Notes: generated by a model from the letters alone, not told the origin. A DNA stretch of 8,391 bases from an uncultured Collinsella sp. (GCA_934655835.1 CAKUHM010000053.1:1-8391); one strand, 5' to 3'. Shown: positions 1 through 6,830, counted from the first letter of the stretch. Translations and numbers: made by a program.

Positions 1-426
1 CTCGCCCGCATCGACGTGCGCATGGCATGGGACGATGCCTACCGCGGCTTTTTGACAGGCCTCGAGCGCGAGACCGGCAAACCCGTGGTGACCTGCGGCG
101 ACTTTAACGTGGCGCACGAGGAGATCGACCTTAAGAACCCCAAGTCCAACCGCGGCAACGCGGGCTTTTCGGACGAGGAGCGCGGCAAGTTCACCGAGCT
201 ACTCAACGCCGGCTTTACCGATACCTGGCGCACGGCAAACCCCGACGTCGAGGGCGTCTACAGCTGGTGGAGCTACCGTTTTAATGCCCGTAAGAACAAC
301 GCCGGCTGGCGCATCGACTACTTCTTGGTAAGCGACGCAATCGCTGCCAACGTGCGCGACACCGGCATCCGCGGCGACATCTTTGGCAGCGACCACTGCC
401 CCGTCACCCTCACGCTGGAGCTCTAA
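1..426 (+). CDS. xth: Exodeoxyribonuclease III / AP endonuclease, C-terminal part (5' end outside window)
   Basis: This is the C-terminal 141 residues of an exonuclease III family enzyme. The family cuts DNA at abasic sites in base excision repair and also has 3'-5' exonuclease and 3'-phosphatase activity; it acts in the cytoplasm. The reading frame is open from the first base, so the gene is truncated by the window edge; a GTG at 16 is internal, not a start. Family motifs are in order: CGDFNVAH (Asp codon at 100, Asn codon at 106), the SWWSYRFNARKNNAGWRIDYF block with the conserved Asp at 316, and the terminal GSDHCPV motif with the catalytic Asp-His pair at 391-396. These give the metal-binding and catalytic residues of the EEP fold. 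The frame ends in TAA at 424. The downstream neighbour is on the opposite strand (convergent). The family call is secure; the N-terminal half, with the conserved metal-binding Glu, cannot be seen. Confidence 0.96.
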   Translation, partial: LARIDVRMAWDDAYRGFLTGLERETGKPVVTCGDFNVAHEEIDLKNPKSNRGNAGFSDEERGKFTELLNAGFTDTWRTANPDVEGVYSWWSYRFNARKNNAGWRIDYFLVSDAIAANVRDTGIRGDIFGSDHCPVTLTLEL

Positions 427-427
427 A

Positions 428-470
428 CCCAAATGGTCCCTCGGTGACGGAGGAAAACGGATCATTTTGG
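428..470 (+). terminator. Weak terminator-like hairpin just after the exonuclease gene
   Basis: AAATGGTCC at 431-439 can pair with GGATCATTT at 459-467 (one G-U pair). Inside it CTC/GAG can pair around a GGTGACG loop. Only four T residues end the stem, so as a terminator it is weak. A diverged direct copy of the same stretch begins at 666, so this may be repeat sequence rather than a dedicated terminator. Confidence 0.4.
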
Positions 471-498
471 CCTCGTGGGGCATCCGCGTGGCCCGTCT

Positions 499-658
499 GC
501 CACGAAACACGCCTATCTACTACGTTTAAGCCGTCACCCTCAACCACAGCAAACAACGCAAAAAGAAAACCGCAGGTAGAAAGCCTGCGGTTTTTCATAA
601 AACGCGGTTATGGTCGGGGGTATCGACTTAAACGTAGTAGATGGGCCACTTTCGTGGC
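499..658. repeat. 160-bp imperfect palindrome, copy 1
   Basis: The outer arms 499-530 and 627-658 are inverted copies matching at 28 of 32 positions; both carry ATCTACTACGTTTAAG and GCCACGAAA. The inner parts remain partly complementary up to a perfect 11-bp terminator stem in the centre. The right arm also holds a small local hairpin, CCAC-TTTC-GTGG. Copy 2 has the same length and begins exactly 248 bp downstream. Read as RNA, the whole element folds back on itself. Confidence 0.8.
566..595. terminator. Bidirectional intrinsic terminator at the centre of palindrome copy 1
   Basis: AAAACCGCAGG (566-576) and CCTGCGGTTTT (584-594) form a perfect 11-bp stem with the loop TAGAAAG. On the + strand it ends in TTTTT; on the - strand it ends in TTTTCTTTTT. 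It lies between convergent genes and so could stop transcription from the exonuclease (left) and from the ECF operon (right). Confidence 0.85.
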
Positions 659-665
659 GAGCACT

Positions 666-911
666 CCCAACCGATCCCTTGAGGACGAGGGGAACGGACC
701 ATTTTTAGCCTTCTGGGGCCGTGACGCCCATCATATGAGTCGCTCGTTTCAAAACTATGCCGGTTTACGGGGCTGAATCGCGGATTCCCAACCATACGCA
801 ATTTATGCAAAATAAAACCGCAGGTAGACAGCGTGCCCTTTTTCGAAAAATGCCGGTATGGTCGGCCTGCGCCAATCTAGCCCCGTAAACCGGCAAGGTT
901 TTGAAATGACA
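666..911. repeat. Tandem intergenic repeat, unit 2
   Basis: This is the second, diverged copy of the spacer unit. The left part (666-719) aligns with 428-480 at an offset of 237-238; the palindromic part aligns at an offset of 248, so about 11 bp differ between the two segments. It ends about 40 bp before the stop codon of the convergent ECF S-component gene. No gene is visible in it. Confidence 0.65.
747..906. repeat. 160-bp imperfect palindrome, copy 2, with decayed central hairpin
   Basis: Arms 747-774 and 879-906 are inverted copies matching at 26 of 28 positions; both carry GCCGGTTTACGGGGCT and TTTCAAAAC. A second inverted match, ACCATAC/GTATGGT, lies further in (790-796 and 855-861). 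The core at 814-844 is clearly the same as the core of copy 1 (AAAACCGCAGGTAGA, then AGC.TGC and TTTTTC). Changes on the right side (CGTGCCC in place of CCTGCGG) destroy the stem, so it is probably no longer a good terminator. The arm sequence differs from copy 1 although arm symmetry is kept. Confidence 0.75.
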
Positions 912-949
912 CCAAAGCAGTATTGATTCTCGCCCCGGTGCAACCGGCC

Positions 950-1663
950 TTACAGCCCGTATTTCACGACGACACGGTTAATGCGACGGCACCAAGGCTT
1001 GTACAAGGCGGCCAAAAACACGCAGGTCGCAAGGCCGTGCGTAATATCGAACGGCACTGCCGTGGCAAGACGCGCCACGGCACCCGCCCAAGTAAGCGGC
1101 TGTACAAAACCAATGATGTCATACGCGTTGATCACGACGCCATAGAGCAGGCCCGACGCAAAGCCGTACGCCAGCAGTGCTGGCATGCGCACGGTGCCGT
1201 CGACGCGGTCGAACGCACCCGCGTGCGCCAGCGCACCACCGATATAGCCCACCAGACCCCAGGCATACATCTGCCACGGCGTCCACATACCCTGGCCAAA
1301 AAAGAAGTTGCTGGTCAGAGCAGCCAGCGCACCGACCATAAAGCCGTTACGCCGCCCAAGCGTCGCCCCCGCAATGATGGCGATCGCGCTCACCGGTTTA
1401 AAGTCGGGAATGGGGCCAAACAGAATGCGCCCCGCCGCCGCCAGCGCCGCCAACACCAGCGTGGGCATAATCTGACGCAGGCCCGGGCGCGACGCCTCGT
1501 AGCCCGCAAAGAACAGCGCTAGCACCAGCGCCACCACAACCAGCATGGCAAGCGCCGCCTGCTCGATGCCCGCCACCAGCGCAGCAGCCATCACCATCGG
1601 CACCGCCAACAACAGCGGAATCTCCAGTTTTGCAAGTAGGCGCGAAACGCGATAATCCGCCAT
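950..1663 (-). CDS. ECF transporter S component (substrate-binding membrane protein), substrate unassigned
   Basis: This 237-aa, strongly hydrophobic protein would be the substrate-capturing subunit of an energy-coupling factor importer. S components are six-helix membrane proteins that bind a vitamin or micronutrient and topple in the membrane when driven by the ATPases. Hydrophobic segments lie near residues 15-33, 36-53, 65-82, 90-120, 130-145, 160-180 and 190-220. The most telling stretch is residues 83-136: GPIPDFKPVSAI, then GFMVGALAALTSNFFFGQG and WTPWQMYAWG. From memory this matches a family called CbrT, predicted to carry corrinoids, but no search supports that. I chose the ATG at 1663 because it lies 4 nt after the ATPase stop; the frame is open to 1732, but that part overlaps the ATPase end. 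No strong Shine-Dalgarno is visible (AGGGCG about 10 nt upstream), so translational coupling is likely. It is last in the operon; TAA at 950-952. Confidence 0.88.
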   Translation of the reverse strand: MADYRVSRLLAKLEIPLLLAVPMVMAAALVAGIEQAALAMLVVVALVLALFFAGYEASRPGLRQIMPTLVLAALAAAGRILFGPIPDFKPVSAIAIIAGATLGRRNGFMVGALAALTSNFFFGQGMWTPWQMYAWGLVGYIGGALAHAGAFDRVDGTVRMPALLAYGFASGLLYGVVINAYDIIGFVQPLTWAGAVARLATAVPFDITHGLATCVFLAALYKPWCRRINRVVVKYGL

Positions 1664-1667
1664 TCCA

Positions 1668-3119
1668 TCACGCCCTATAAAACATGTTGTCGGCAAAGAA
1701 GTCGGCCGGCGGCTCCATGCAGGCAATCTCACCGTCGAACATCATGGCAACGTCGTCGGCAACTTGCTCGACGAAGTCCAGGTCGTGCGTGACAATGACG
1801 ACGGTGCCGCCGGCCTGCGCATGGTCACGCAGGGCGCGGGCGATGATGCGGCAGCTGGCCAAGTCCAAACCCTTGGTGGGCTCATCAAGCAGCAGCAGCT
1901 CCGGACCAATCAACAGCAGCTTTGCCAACGCAAGCAGCTGGCGCTGACCGCCCGAAAGATCATACGGGTGACGCGCCTCCAAGCCCGCCAGGCCCAGGCG
2001 CGCTGTCTGCTCCTGTGCTGCGACCTCGTCGTATCCGCAGGTCGAAGCCCATTCCATTAGCTCGTCGCGCACCGTTTCGGCGACCAGCAATGCCTTGGGG
2101 TTTTGCGGCAGCAATGCCGCCGAAGCCGCCCCACGCATCATGCGACCGCGCTGCAGTTTGGCCGTCTTGGCCAGCACCGAGAGCATCGTCGACTTACCGC
2201 AGCCGTTACCGCCCACAATCGCATGTACCGCGCCAGCCGAAAACGCCACATCGAGCCCGCGCAGCACCCATCCGGCCGCACGGTCGTAGCGAAACCAGCC
2301 CTCGCGGATAGCCGCCGCACCCGGCGCCTCCCCCTGCGCAGGCCGGCAAGCGTCCAACGTCAAAAGCCCCTCGCGACCACACAAACTTGTGAGGTCAGCC
2401 ACTTCGCAAACGCGGCCACCCTCAATCCGGTACGCGCACGTCGCATATTCGAGCATCGGCCGCGGCTGATGTGTGGCCACAACCACCGTGCAGCCCAACT
2501 CACGGTTCACGCGAAACAGCGCGTGCAGAAAATTCTTCTCGGCAACGGGATCGAGCTGGGACGTGGGCTCGTCGAGTAGCAGCACGCGCGGACGCAGCGC
2601 CAGAACGGCCGCCAGCGACAGTAGCTGTTTGCGACCACCCGAAAGCGTGTCGGTATCGCGATGCAGCCAGTCCTCCAGACCAAAGAAATAACTGGTCTCG
2701 GCAACACGGCGGCGCATCTCGTCGCGCGACACACCCAGATTTTCCAGGCCAAACGCCATCTCGTGCCACACGGTCTCGCACACAATCTGGTTCTCGGGGT
2801 CCTGGAACACGTAGCCCACGCGCTCCGCGGACGCGCGCACGTCCATGTCGGCAACGTCTTCGCCCAGCACACGCAGCTCGCCGGCGAGCTCGCCCGCCGG
2901 GGCGATCTCGGGCTTGAGCAGCGACAGTAGTGTCGACTTACCCGAACCGGTACCGCCAACAAGCAGCGCAAATGCCCCTTGGGGAACAGACCAGTCGAGC
3001 CCCTCGAGCACCGGCGCCCCAGCCCCGGGGTAGGCAAAGCGAAGGCCCCGCACTTCAATCGCCGGCACATCCGAGCCGCACGCCGCACCCGACACCGAGC
3101 CCCTATCCAACCGAGCCAT
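1668..3119 (-). CDS. ECF transporter ATPase with two fused ABC cassettes
   Basis: This 483-aa cytoplasmic protein carries two complete ABC ATPase domains in one chain, replacing the separate EcfA and EcfA' subunits. ATP binding and hydrolysis drive uptake through the T component. Cassette 1: Walker A GGTGSGKST (55-63), Q-loop FQDPENQ (Gln106), signature LSGGRKQ (159-165), Walker B VLLLDEPTSQLD (179-190), switch His217. Cassette 2: Walker A GGNGCGKST (303-311), Q-loop LPQNP (Gln339), signature LSGGQRQ (388-394), Walker B ELLLLDEPTKGLD (407-419), switch His445. FQDPENQ and the signatures are typical of ECF ATPases. Both catalytic sites appear intact. The fused layout resembles YkoD (thiamine-precursor transport), but the partner S protein is not YkoE-like. 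The ATG at 3119 shares one base with the T-component stop (TGATG); AGAGG lies 8 nt upstream inside that gene. TGA at 1670-1668. Confidence 0.95.
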   Translation of the reverse strand: MARLDRGSVSGAACGSDVPAIEVRGLRFAYPGAGAPVLEGLDWSVPQGAFALLVGGTGSGKSTLLSLLKPEIAPAGELAGELRVLGEDVADMDVRASAERVGYVFQDPENQIVCETVWHEMAFGLENLGVSRDEMRRRVAETSYFFGLEDWLHRDTDTLSGGRKQLLSLAAVLALRPRVLLLDEPTSQLDPVAEKNFLHALFRVNRELGCTVVVATHQPRPMLEYATCAYRIEGGRVCEVADLTSLCGREGLLTLDACRPAQGEAPGAAAIREGWFRYDRAAGWVLRGLDVAFSAGAVHAIVGGNGCGKSTMLSVLAKTAKLQRGRMMRGAASAALLPQNPKALLVAETVRDELMEWASTCGYDEVAAQEQTARLGLAGLEARHPYDLSGGQRQLLALAKLLLIGPELLLLDEPTKGLDLASCRIIARALRDHAQAGGTVVIVTHDLDFVEQVADDVAMMFDGEIACMEPPADFFADNMFYRA

Positions 3120-4006
3120 CAGCCAAACCTCTTCTCGTCAATCGCGCGCAGCATGCAAGGCAGCGCCATCCAGACAGCGTATACAACATAGCCCGGCCAC
3201 GACGCTGGCACCGAGAGCTGCGGGTAAAACGAATACTGCGTCGTCGCGATCCACGCCACTGCCACGGCAGCCGCGCCAAACAGCGCAAGCAAAACCAGCG
3301 CGGTAACATCGCTGGGCTTCAACCGATACCGAGCGTACGTAGTGCGGCGCACGGCCGCGCCCCATCCGCGCGAGCGCATGGCGTCCGCACGCTCAAGCGA
3401 ATCCTCCATACCCCAGCCCATCAGCACGCTCGATGCCCGCAAGCGCGAGCGCACGGGATCGGCGGGCGCGCGCCCCGGCACATCAATTGCATCCTGCACT
3501 GCCAGCACGGTACGACCGCGGCGCAAAAACTGCGGGATCAGCCGCATGCACATCGAGATCATGAGAGCAATCACCGGCGCGGCGTTACCCAGCAGCGCCA
3601 GCACCTTGTCGTACTCGAGCATCGACGCCGCGGCCTCAAACCACAGCACGCTCGACACAAACAGCCCGCCCATGCACAAGCCGTACACCAAACTCTCCAG
3701 ATACACCGCGCGCATGCCAATGCGGAACAGCTCCGTCGAGCCCGAGGCGCTAAACAGCGGATTAACCAGCGCGATAATCAAAATCACCGGCAGCTGCCAG
3801 CGCAGCGCACCCAACGTACGGACAGCCCCGCGCGTCGCAAACCCGTACGCCAGCCCGCCCGCGAGCGACAGCGCAATCAACACCGGCTGCATCGAGAACA
3901 TGGTAAGTCCCAGCGTCAGCACTATATAGAGTGCCGGCACCGCCGGATGCGACATCGAGAATGCCGCCACGGGCTCGGTGCCCGAACCCTCTCGCATGTT
4001 GCCCAT
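3119..4006 (-). CDS. ECF transporter T component (transmembrane coupling subunit)
   Basis: This 295-aa membrane protein would couple the double ATPase to the S component. Hydrophobic segments run through the N-terminal third (PALYIVLTLGLTMFSM onward), LPVILIIALVNPLF, a mid segment around GLCMGGLFVSSVLW, and two near the C-terminus. The coupling-helix signature of T components (Ala-Arg-Gly type, x-R-x) appears as DAMRSRGWG, with M-R-S-R-G at residues 210-214; the ALVNPLF stretch is also typical. I placed the start at ATG 4006, preceded by GGGAGAG and GGGGGTG. The frame is open to 4150, but the added 48 residues are Arg-rich and unlike this family. It is first in the operon: its stop overlaps the ATPase start by one base. 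Length is slightly above the usual 260-280 aa. The T role is firm; which S proteins it serves besides the downstream one is unknown. Confidence 0.9.
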   Translation of the reverse strand: MGNMREGSGTEPVAAFSMSHPAVPALYIVLTLGLTMFSMQPVLIALSLAGGLAYGFATRGAVRTLGALRWQLPVILIIALVNPLFSASGSTELFRIGMRAVYLESLVYGLCMGGLFVSSVLWFEAAASMLEYDKVLALLGNAAPVIALMISMCMRLIPQFLRRGRTVLAVQDAIDVPGRAPADPVRSRLRASSVLMGWGMEDSLERADAMRSRGWGAAVRRTTYARYRLKPSDVTALVLLALFGAAAVAVAWIATTQYSFYPQLSVPASWPGYVVYAVWMALPCMLRAIDEKRFG

Positions 4007-4205
4007 AGGCACCCCCGCTCTCCCGCTAAATCGCCAACGCCGAAGCGCCGCCAGCACCGCCCGCAAGCAGCACAAACGCCGTGCCGGCAGCCCAAACCTC
4101 GGCCGTGGCGCGCCAATCGTTACGCGCTCATCATATGCCTGCGGTATCATATTGCGCCGTGTATCGTTTCCAAACGCACGTCTCTATAACGTAACAGGAG
4201 ATCAC
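4007..4205. other. Divergent intergenic region between the ECF operon and glmU
   Basis: This 199-bp region must hold the promoters for both leftward ECF and rightward glmU transcription. Toward glmU it ends in AACAGGAG. Toward ECF there would be a leader of about 130 nt if the promoter at 4146-4173 is used. That leader has a hydrophobic reading frame lacking a start codon (see findings). I see no riboswitch signature. Confidence 0.6.
4146..4173 (-). promoter_or_regulatory. Candidate sigma-70-type promoter for the ECF operon
   Basis: On the - strand, TTGGAA (4173-4168) is a plausible -35 and TATGAT (4151-4146), one mismatch from consensus, a plausible -10, with a 16-bp spacer. On the + strand TATCAT (4145-4150) overlaps the same site and could act as a -10 for glmU, but I see no good -35 for it. 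Confidence 0.4.
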
Positions 4206-5618
4206 ATGGACGCAACCGCAATTATCCTCGCCGCCGGCGAGGGCACCCGCATGAAGTCGAACCACTGCAAGGTTTCGCACAAGATCCTGGGCAAGCCCAT
4301 GGTTCAGTGGATCGTCGACGCCACAATCAAGGCCGGCTGCAGCCGCGTCGTGGTCGTCATCGGCAGCCACGCCGACGAGATGCGCGCCCTCATCGACGGC
4401 GCCTACGCCAACAGCGCCACCAAGGTCGAGTGCGTCGAGCAGACCGAGCGTCTGGGCACCGGCCACGCCGTAAAGGTCGCGCTCGAGGCCTGCGGCATCG
4501 CTGAGGGCCCGGTCGTCGTGCTCAACGGCGACCTGCCGCTCATCACCGCCGACACCGTCGCCAAGTTCGCGCAGACCGTCGCCACCGGCGAGCTCGCCTG
4601 CACCGTCATGACCATGACCCCGCCCGACCCCTTTGGCTACGGCCGTATCAAGCTGGGCGCCGACGGCCAGATCGAGCGCATCATCGAGCAGAAGGACTGC
4701 ACGCCCGAGCAGGCAGCCACGCTGCTGGAGTGCAACGCCGGCTGCTACGCCTTCGACGGCGCACAGCTCGCTGCCCACATTAACGAGATCGGCAACGACA
4801 ACGCGCAGTCCGAGTACTACCTGCCCGACATGCTCGAGATCCTCAAAGGCCACGGCCAGGCGGTCTCCATCTTCCACTGCGACGACTACCGCGACGGCCT
4901 GGGTGTCAACAGCCGCATCCAGCTCGCGCAGCTCACCGCCATCGCTCGCGACCGCATCAACGAGCATTGGATGGCCGAGGGCGTCACCTTCATCGACCCC
5001 ACGCAGGCCTGGATCGGCCCCGATGCCGTTATCGGCCGCGATACCGTCGTGTGGCCGCAGACGCACCTGATCGGCCATGTCACCGTAGGCGAGGAGTGCC
5101 AGCTCGGCCCCAACAGCCGCCTCACCGACACCACCGTCGGCAGCGGCTGCGTCATTGATGAGACCATCGCCATCGAGGCCGTCATCGAGAACGGCGTTGA
5201 CTGCGGCCCGCGCGCCTACCTGCGCCCGGGCACCCACATGCTCGACGGCTCCAAGGCCGGCACGCACGTGGAGATCAAGAAGTCCACGATCGGCGAGGGC
5301 TCCAAGGTGCCGCACCTGTCCTACATCGGCGACACCACCATGGGCTCCGGCGTCAACGTGGGCGCAGGCTCCATCACCTGCAACTACGACGGCGTCCACA
5401 AGCACAAGACCGTCATCGGCAACGACGCCTTCATCGGCTCCGACACCATGATGGTCGCGCCCGCCCAGATCGGCGACGGCGCGCTCGTGGCAGCCGGCTC
5501 CGTCATCACCGAGCCGGTACCCGCCGACGCGCTCGGCCTGGGCCGTGCCCGTCAGGTAAATATTGAGGGCTGGGCCGCCGATTATCGCCGCCGTCTGCAC
5601 GAGGATGACGAGGTATAA
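4206..5618 (+). CDS. glmU: Bifunctional N-acetylglucosamine-1-phosphate uridyltransferase / glucosamine-1-phosphate acetyltransferase
   Basis: GlmU makes UDP-GlcNAc, the precursor of peptidoglycan and teichoic-type polymers, in two cytoplasmic steps: acetylation of glucosamine-1-P by acetyl-CoA, then uridylyl transfer from UTP. The 470-aa chain has both domains. N-terminal pyrophosphorylase: LAAGEGTRM (8-16), Lys22 in CKVSHK (equivalent to E. coli Lys25), Gln79, LGTGHA (83-88), NGDLPL with metal-binding Asp109. From about residue 255 it is a left-handed beta-helix of hexapeptides, with Arg340 in LRPG, Lys358 in VEIKKS, catalytic His370 in VPHLSYIGD and the GAGSITCNYDG block. All active-site residues I can place are kept. 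The chain is 10-20 residues longer than usual, partly in a charged tail ending HEDDEV. Start ATG 4206 has AGGAG at 4196-4200, 5 nt away; the frame is open to 3978 but that extension lies in the promoter region. prs follows, as in many Gram-positives, but a terminator separates them. Confidence 0.98.
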   Translation: MDATAIILAAGEGTRMKSNHCKVSHKILGKPMVQWIVDATIKAGCSRVVVVIGSHADEMRALIDGAYANSATKVECVEQTERLGTGHAVKVALEACGIAEGPVVVLNGDLPLITADTVAKFAQTVATGELACTVMTMTPPDPFGYGRIKLGADGQIERIIEQKDCTPEQAATLLECNAGCYAFDGAQLAAHINEIGNDNAQSEYYLPDMLEILKGHGQAVSIFHCDDYRDGLGVNSRIQLAQLTAIARDRINEHWMAEGVTFIDPTQAWIGPDAVIGRDTVVWPQTHLIGHVTVGEECQLGPNSRLTDTTVGSGCVIDETIAIEAVIENGVDCGPRAYLRPGTHMLDGSKAGTHVEIKKSTIGEGSKVPHLSYIGDTTMGSGVNVGAGSITCNYDGVHKHKTVIGNDAFIGSDTMMVAPAQIGDGALVAAGSVITEPVPADALGLGRARQVNIEGWAADYRRRLHEDDEV

Positions 5619-5633
5619 CGTTTTACCAAGCGC

Positions 5634-5667
5634 AAAAGGAGCTGTTCCATGGGAGCGGCTCCTTTTT
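5634..5667 (+). terminator. Intrinsic terminator after glmU
   Basis: AAAAGGAGC (5634-5642) pairs perfectly with GCTCCTTTT (5658-5666). The stem continues inward as TGTTCC/GGAGCG with two wobble pairs and loop ATG, followed by TTTTT. It lies 16 nt after the glmU stop, so prs probably has its own promoter. Confidence 0.88.
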
Positions 5668-5758
5668 CTATCGTGACCTGCGCGACCGGATGAGTGGTCG
5701 GTTCGTGTCCGTTGACGGTAAAGACGTTATCAAGACTCGATAAGCCCCGTCGCGCGGT

Positions 5759-5764
5759 TACAAT
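5759..5764 (+). promoter_or_regulatory. Candidate -10 box for prs
   Basis: TACAAT is one mismatch from the -10 consensus and would give a 5' leader of about 40 nt. I see no matching -35 at 16-18 bp. A better -35-like sequence, TTGACG at 5712-5717, lies too far upstream for this box and has no convincing -10 of its own. A short inverted repeat CGACC-N8-GGTCG (5683-5700) sits upstream and could be an operator or chance. Confidence 0.3.
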
Positions 5765-5810
5765 GCAACAAGGCATCTATATGGCATTCGATGTATAAAG
5801 GAGAAGGGTA

Positions 5811-6797
5811 ATGCCGATTAATGATCCCGAGAAGTCGGAGAATATGCGCAAGTCCATCCGCGTGTATTCCGGTTCCTCCAACCGTCCCCTCGCTCAGAAG
5901 ATCGCTGAGTACCTTGGGGTCGAGCTTTCGGGCCTTACGCTAAAGCAGTTCGCCAATGGTGAGATTTACGCCCGCTACGACGAGACCGTCCGCGGCGCCG
6001 ACGTCTTCCTGATTCAGTCCGTGGCCGGCGGCAACGTCAACGACATGCTCATGGAGCTGCTCATCGCCACCGACGCTGCCAAGCGCGCATCCGCCCGCTC
6101 CATCACCGCCGTTATCACCCACTACGGTTATGCCCGCCAGGACCGCAAGGCCGGCCCGCGTGAGCCCATCACCGCCCGCCTCGTCGCCAACCTGCTCGAG
6201 CGCGCCGGCGTCAACCGCATCATCACCCTCGACCTGCACCAGGGTCAGATCCAGGGCTTCTTCGATATCCCGGTTAACCACCTGTCCGCACTGCCGCTGT
6301 TTGGCCAGTACTACAACGACATGCACTTCGACACCGACAACCTAGTCGTCGTCTCCCCCGACGTGGGCCGCGCCAAGGCCGCCAAGAAGCTGTCCGACAT
6401 GCTCGGCTGCGACCTTGCCATCGCCCACAAGGGTCGTCCGCGCCACAACGCCGCCGAGGTCATGGGCATCATCGGTGACATCAAGGGCAAGACCTGCATC
6501 ATCAACGACGACATGATCGATACCGCTGGCACCCTGTGCGCCAACGTCAAGGAGCTCAAGGCCATGGGCGCCGGCGACATCTACGTGTGCGCCACCCACG
6601 GCATCTTCTCCGGCCCGGCCATCGAGCGCCTGAACGACGCCCCCATCGTCGAGTGCGTCGTCACCGATGCCATCCCCGTCGAGGTCGGCGGCAAGATCAA
6701 GACCATCTCGGTCGCCGAGGAGTTCGCTCAGGCCATCTCCGCCGTTTACCACGAGGAGCCCGTCTCCACGCTCGTCGGCGGCGACTTCGCGCTGTAG
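5811..6797 (+). CDS. prs: Ribose-phosphate pyrophosphokinase (PRPP synthetase)
   Basis: Prs transfers pyrophosphate from ATP to ribose-5-phosphate, making PRPP for purine, pyrimidine, NAD, histidine and tryptophan synthesis; it is a cytoplasmic oligomer. The 328-aa protein shows the class I pattern: SGSSNRPLAQKIA (20-32), FANGEIY (47-53), the ATP-binding YGYARQDRKAGPREPITA (105-122), metal-binding His143 in DLHQGQIQGFFDIP, and the PRPP loop NDDMIDTAGT (232-241). Length is about 10 residues above the usual 315-320, owing to an N-terminal extension (PINDPEKSEN) before MRKSIRVYSG. The ATG at 5811 is supported by AGGAG at 5799-5803, 7 nt away; an in-frame ATG at residue 12 would give the usual length but has no comparable ribosome site. 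It follows glmU, as in Bacillus, but with its own leader. TAG at 6795-6797. Confidence 0.97.
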   Translation: MPINDPEKSENMRKSIRVYSGSSNRPLAQKIAEYLGVELSGLTLKQFANGEIYARYDETVRGADVFLIQSVAGGNVNDMLMELLIATDAAKRASARSITAVITHYGYARQDRKAGPREPITARLVANLLERAGVNRIITLDLHQGQIQGFFDIPVNHLSALPLFGQYYNDMHFDTDNLVVVSPDVGRAKAAKKLSDMLGCDLAIAHKGRPRHNAAEVMGIIGDIKGKTCIINDDMIDTAGTLCANVKELKAMGAGDIYVCATHGIFSGPAIERLNDAPIVECVVTDAIPVEVGGKIKTISVAEEFAQAISAVYHEEPVSTLVGGDFAL

Positions 6798-6830
6798 TCT
6801 ACTGCGCATCGCATCATCTTCGATGTTTTT

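Larger units (their letters stand above)
428..665. repeat. Tandem intergenic repeat, unit 1
   Basis: This unit fills the first half of the spacer between the convergent exonuclease and ECF genes. Its left part (428-480) matches 666-719 as a diverged direct repeat: CCCAA, TCCCT, then GAGG..AACGGA.CATTTT and GTGGGGC/CTGGGGC. Its right part (499-658) is a long palindrome listed separately. No credible gene lies in it; a 110-aa open frame at 444-776 crosses the unit boundary and both palindromes and resembles no family I know. Confidence 0.7.

Noticed and set aside
444..776. A 110-aa + strand frame in the first spacer
   Set aside because: It runs through both repeat units and the central terminator, and has no similarity I recognise; the palindromic structure explains the sequence better.
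499..906. A CRISPR array or tRNA gene in the repeated spacer
   Set aside because: There are only two units, they are long, diverged palindromes without regular short repeats and spacers, and no cloverleaf or CCA-end pattern is present.
923..1522. A 199-aa + strand frame opposite the S-component gene
   Set aside because: It is highly basic, has no motif, and lies opposite a convincing membrane protein; an antisense shadow.
4007..4139. A cobalamin or other riboswitch in the ECF leader
   Set aside because: I looked for the GCCACTG B12-box and similar conserved cores on the - strand and found none; the leader is also short for that class.
2930..4189. A 419-aa + strand frame across the ECF ATPase and T genes
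   Set aside because: It is Arg/His/Gln/Pro-rich with no recognisable domain, as expected opposite GC-rich membrane-protein genes; the - strand genes have complete motifs.
4131..5600. A 489-aa open frame on the - strand opposite glmU
   Set aside because: It is an antisense shadow of GC-rich glmU codons: composition is Asp/Val/Gly/Ala-biased, no family motif is visible, and glmU itself is unmistakable.
5712..5742. TTGACG as the -35 of a prs promoter
   Set aside because: The -35 is good, but at 16-19 bp spacing there is no acceptable -10 (ACTCGA, CTCGAT or TCGATA).
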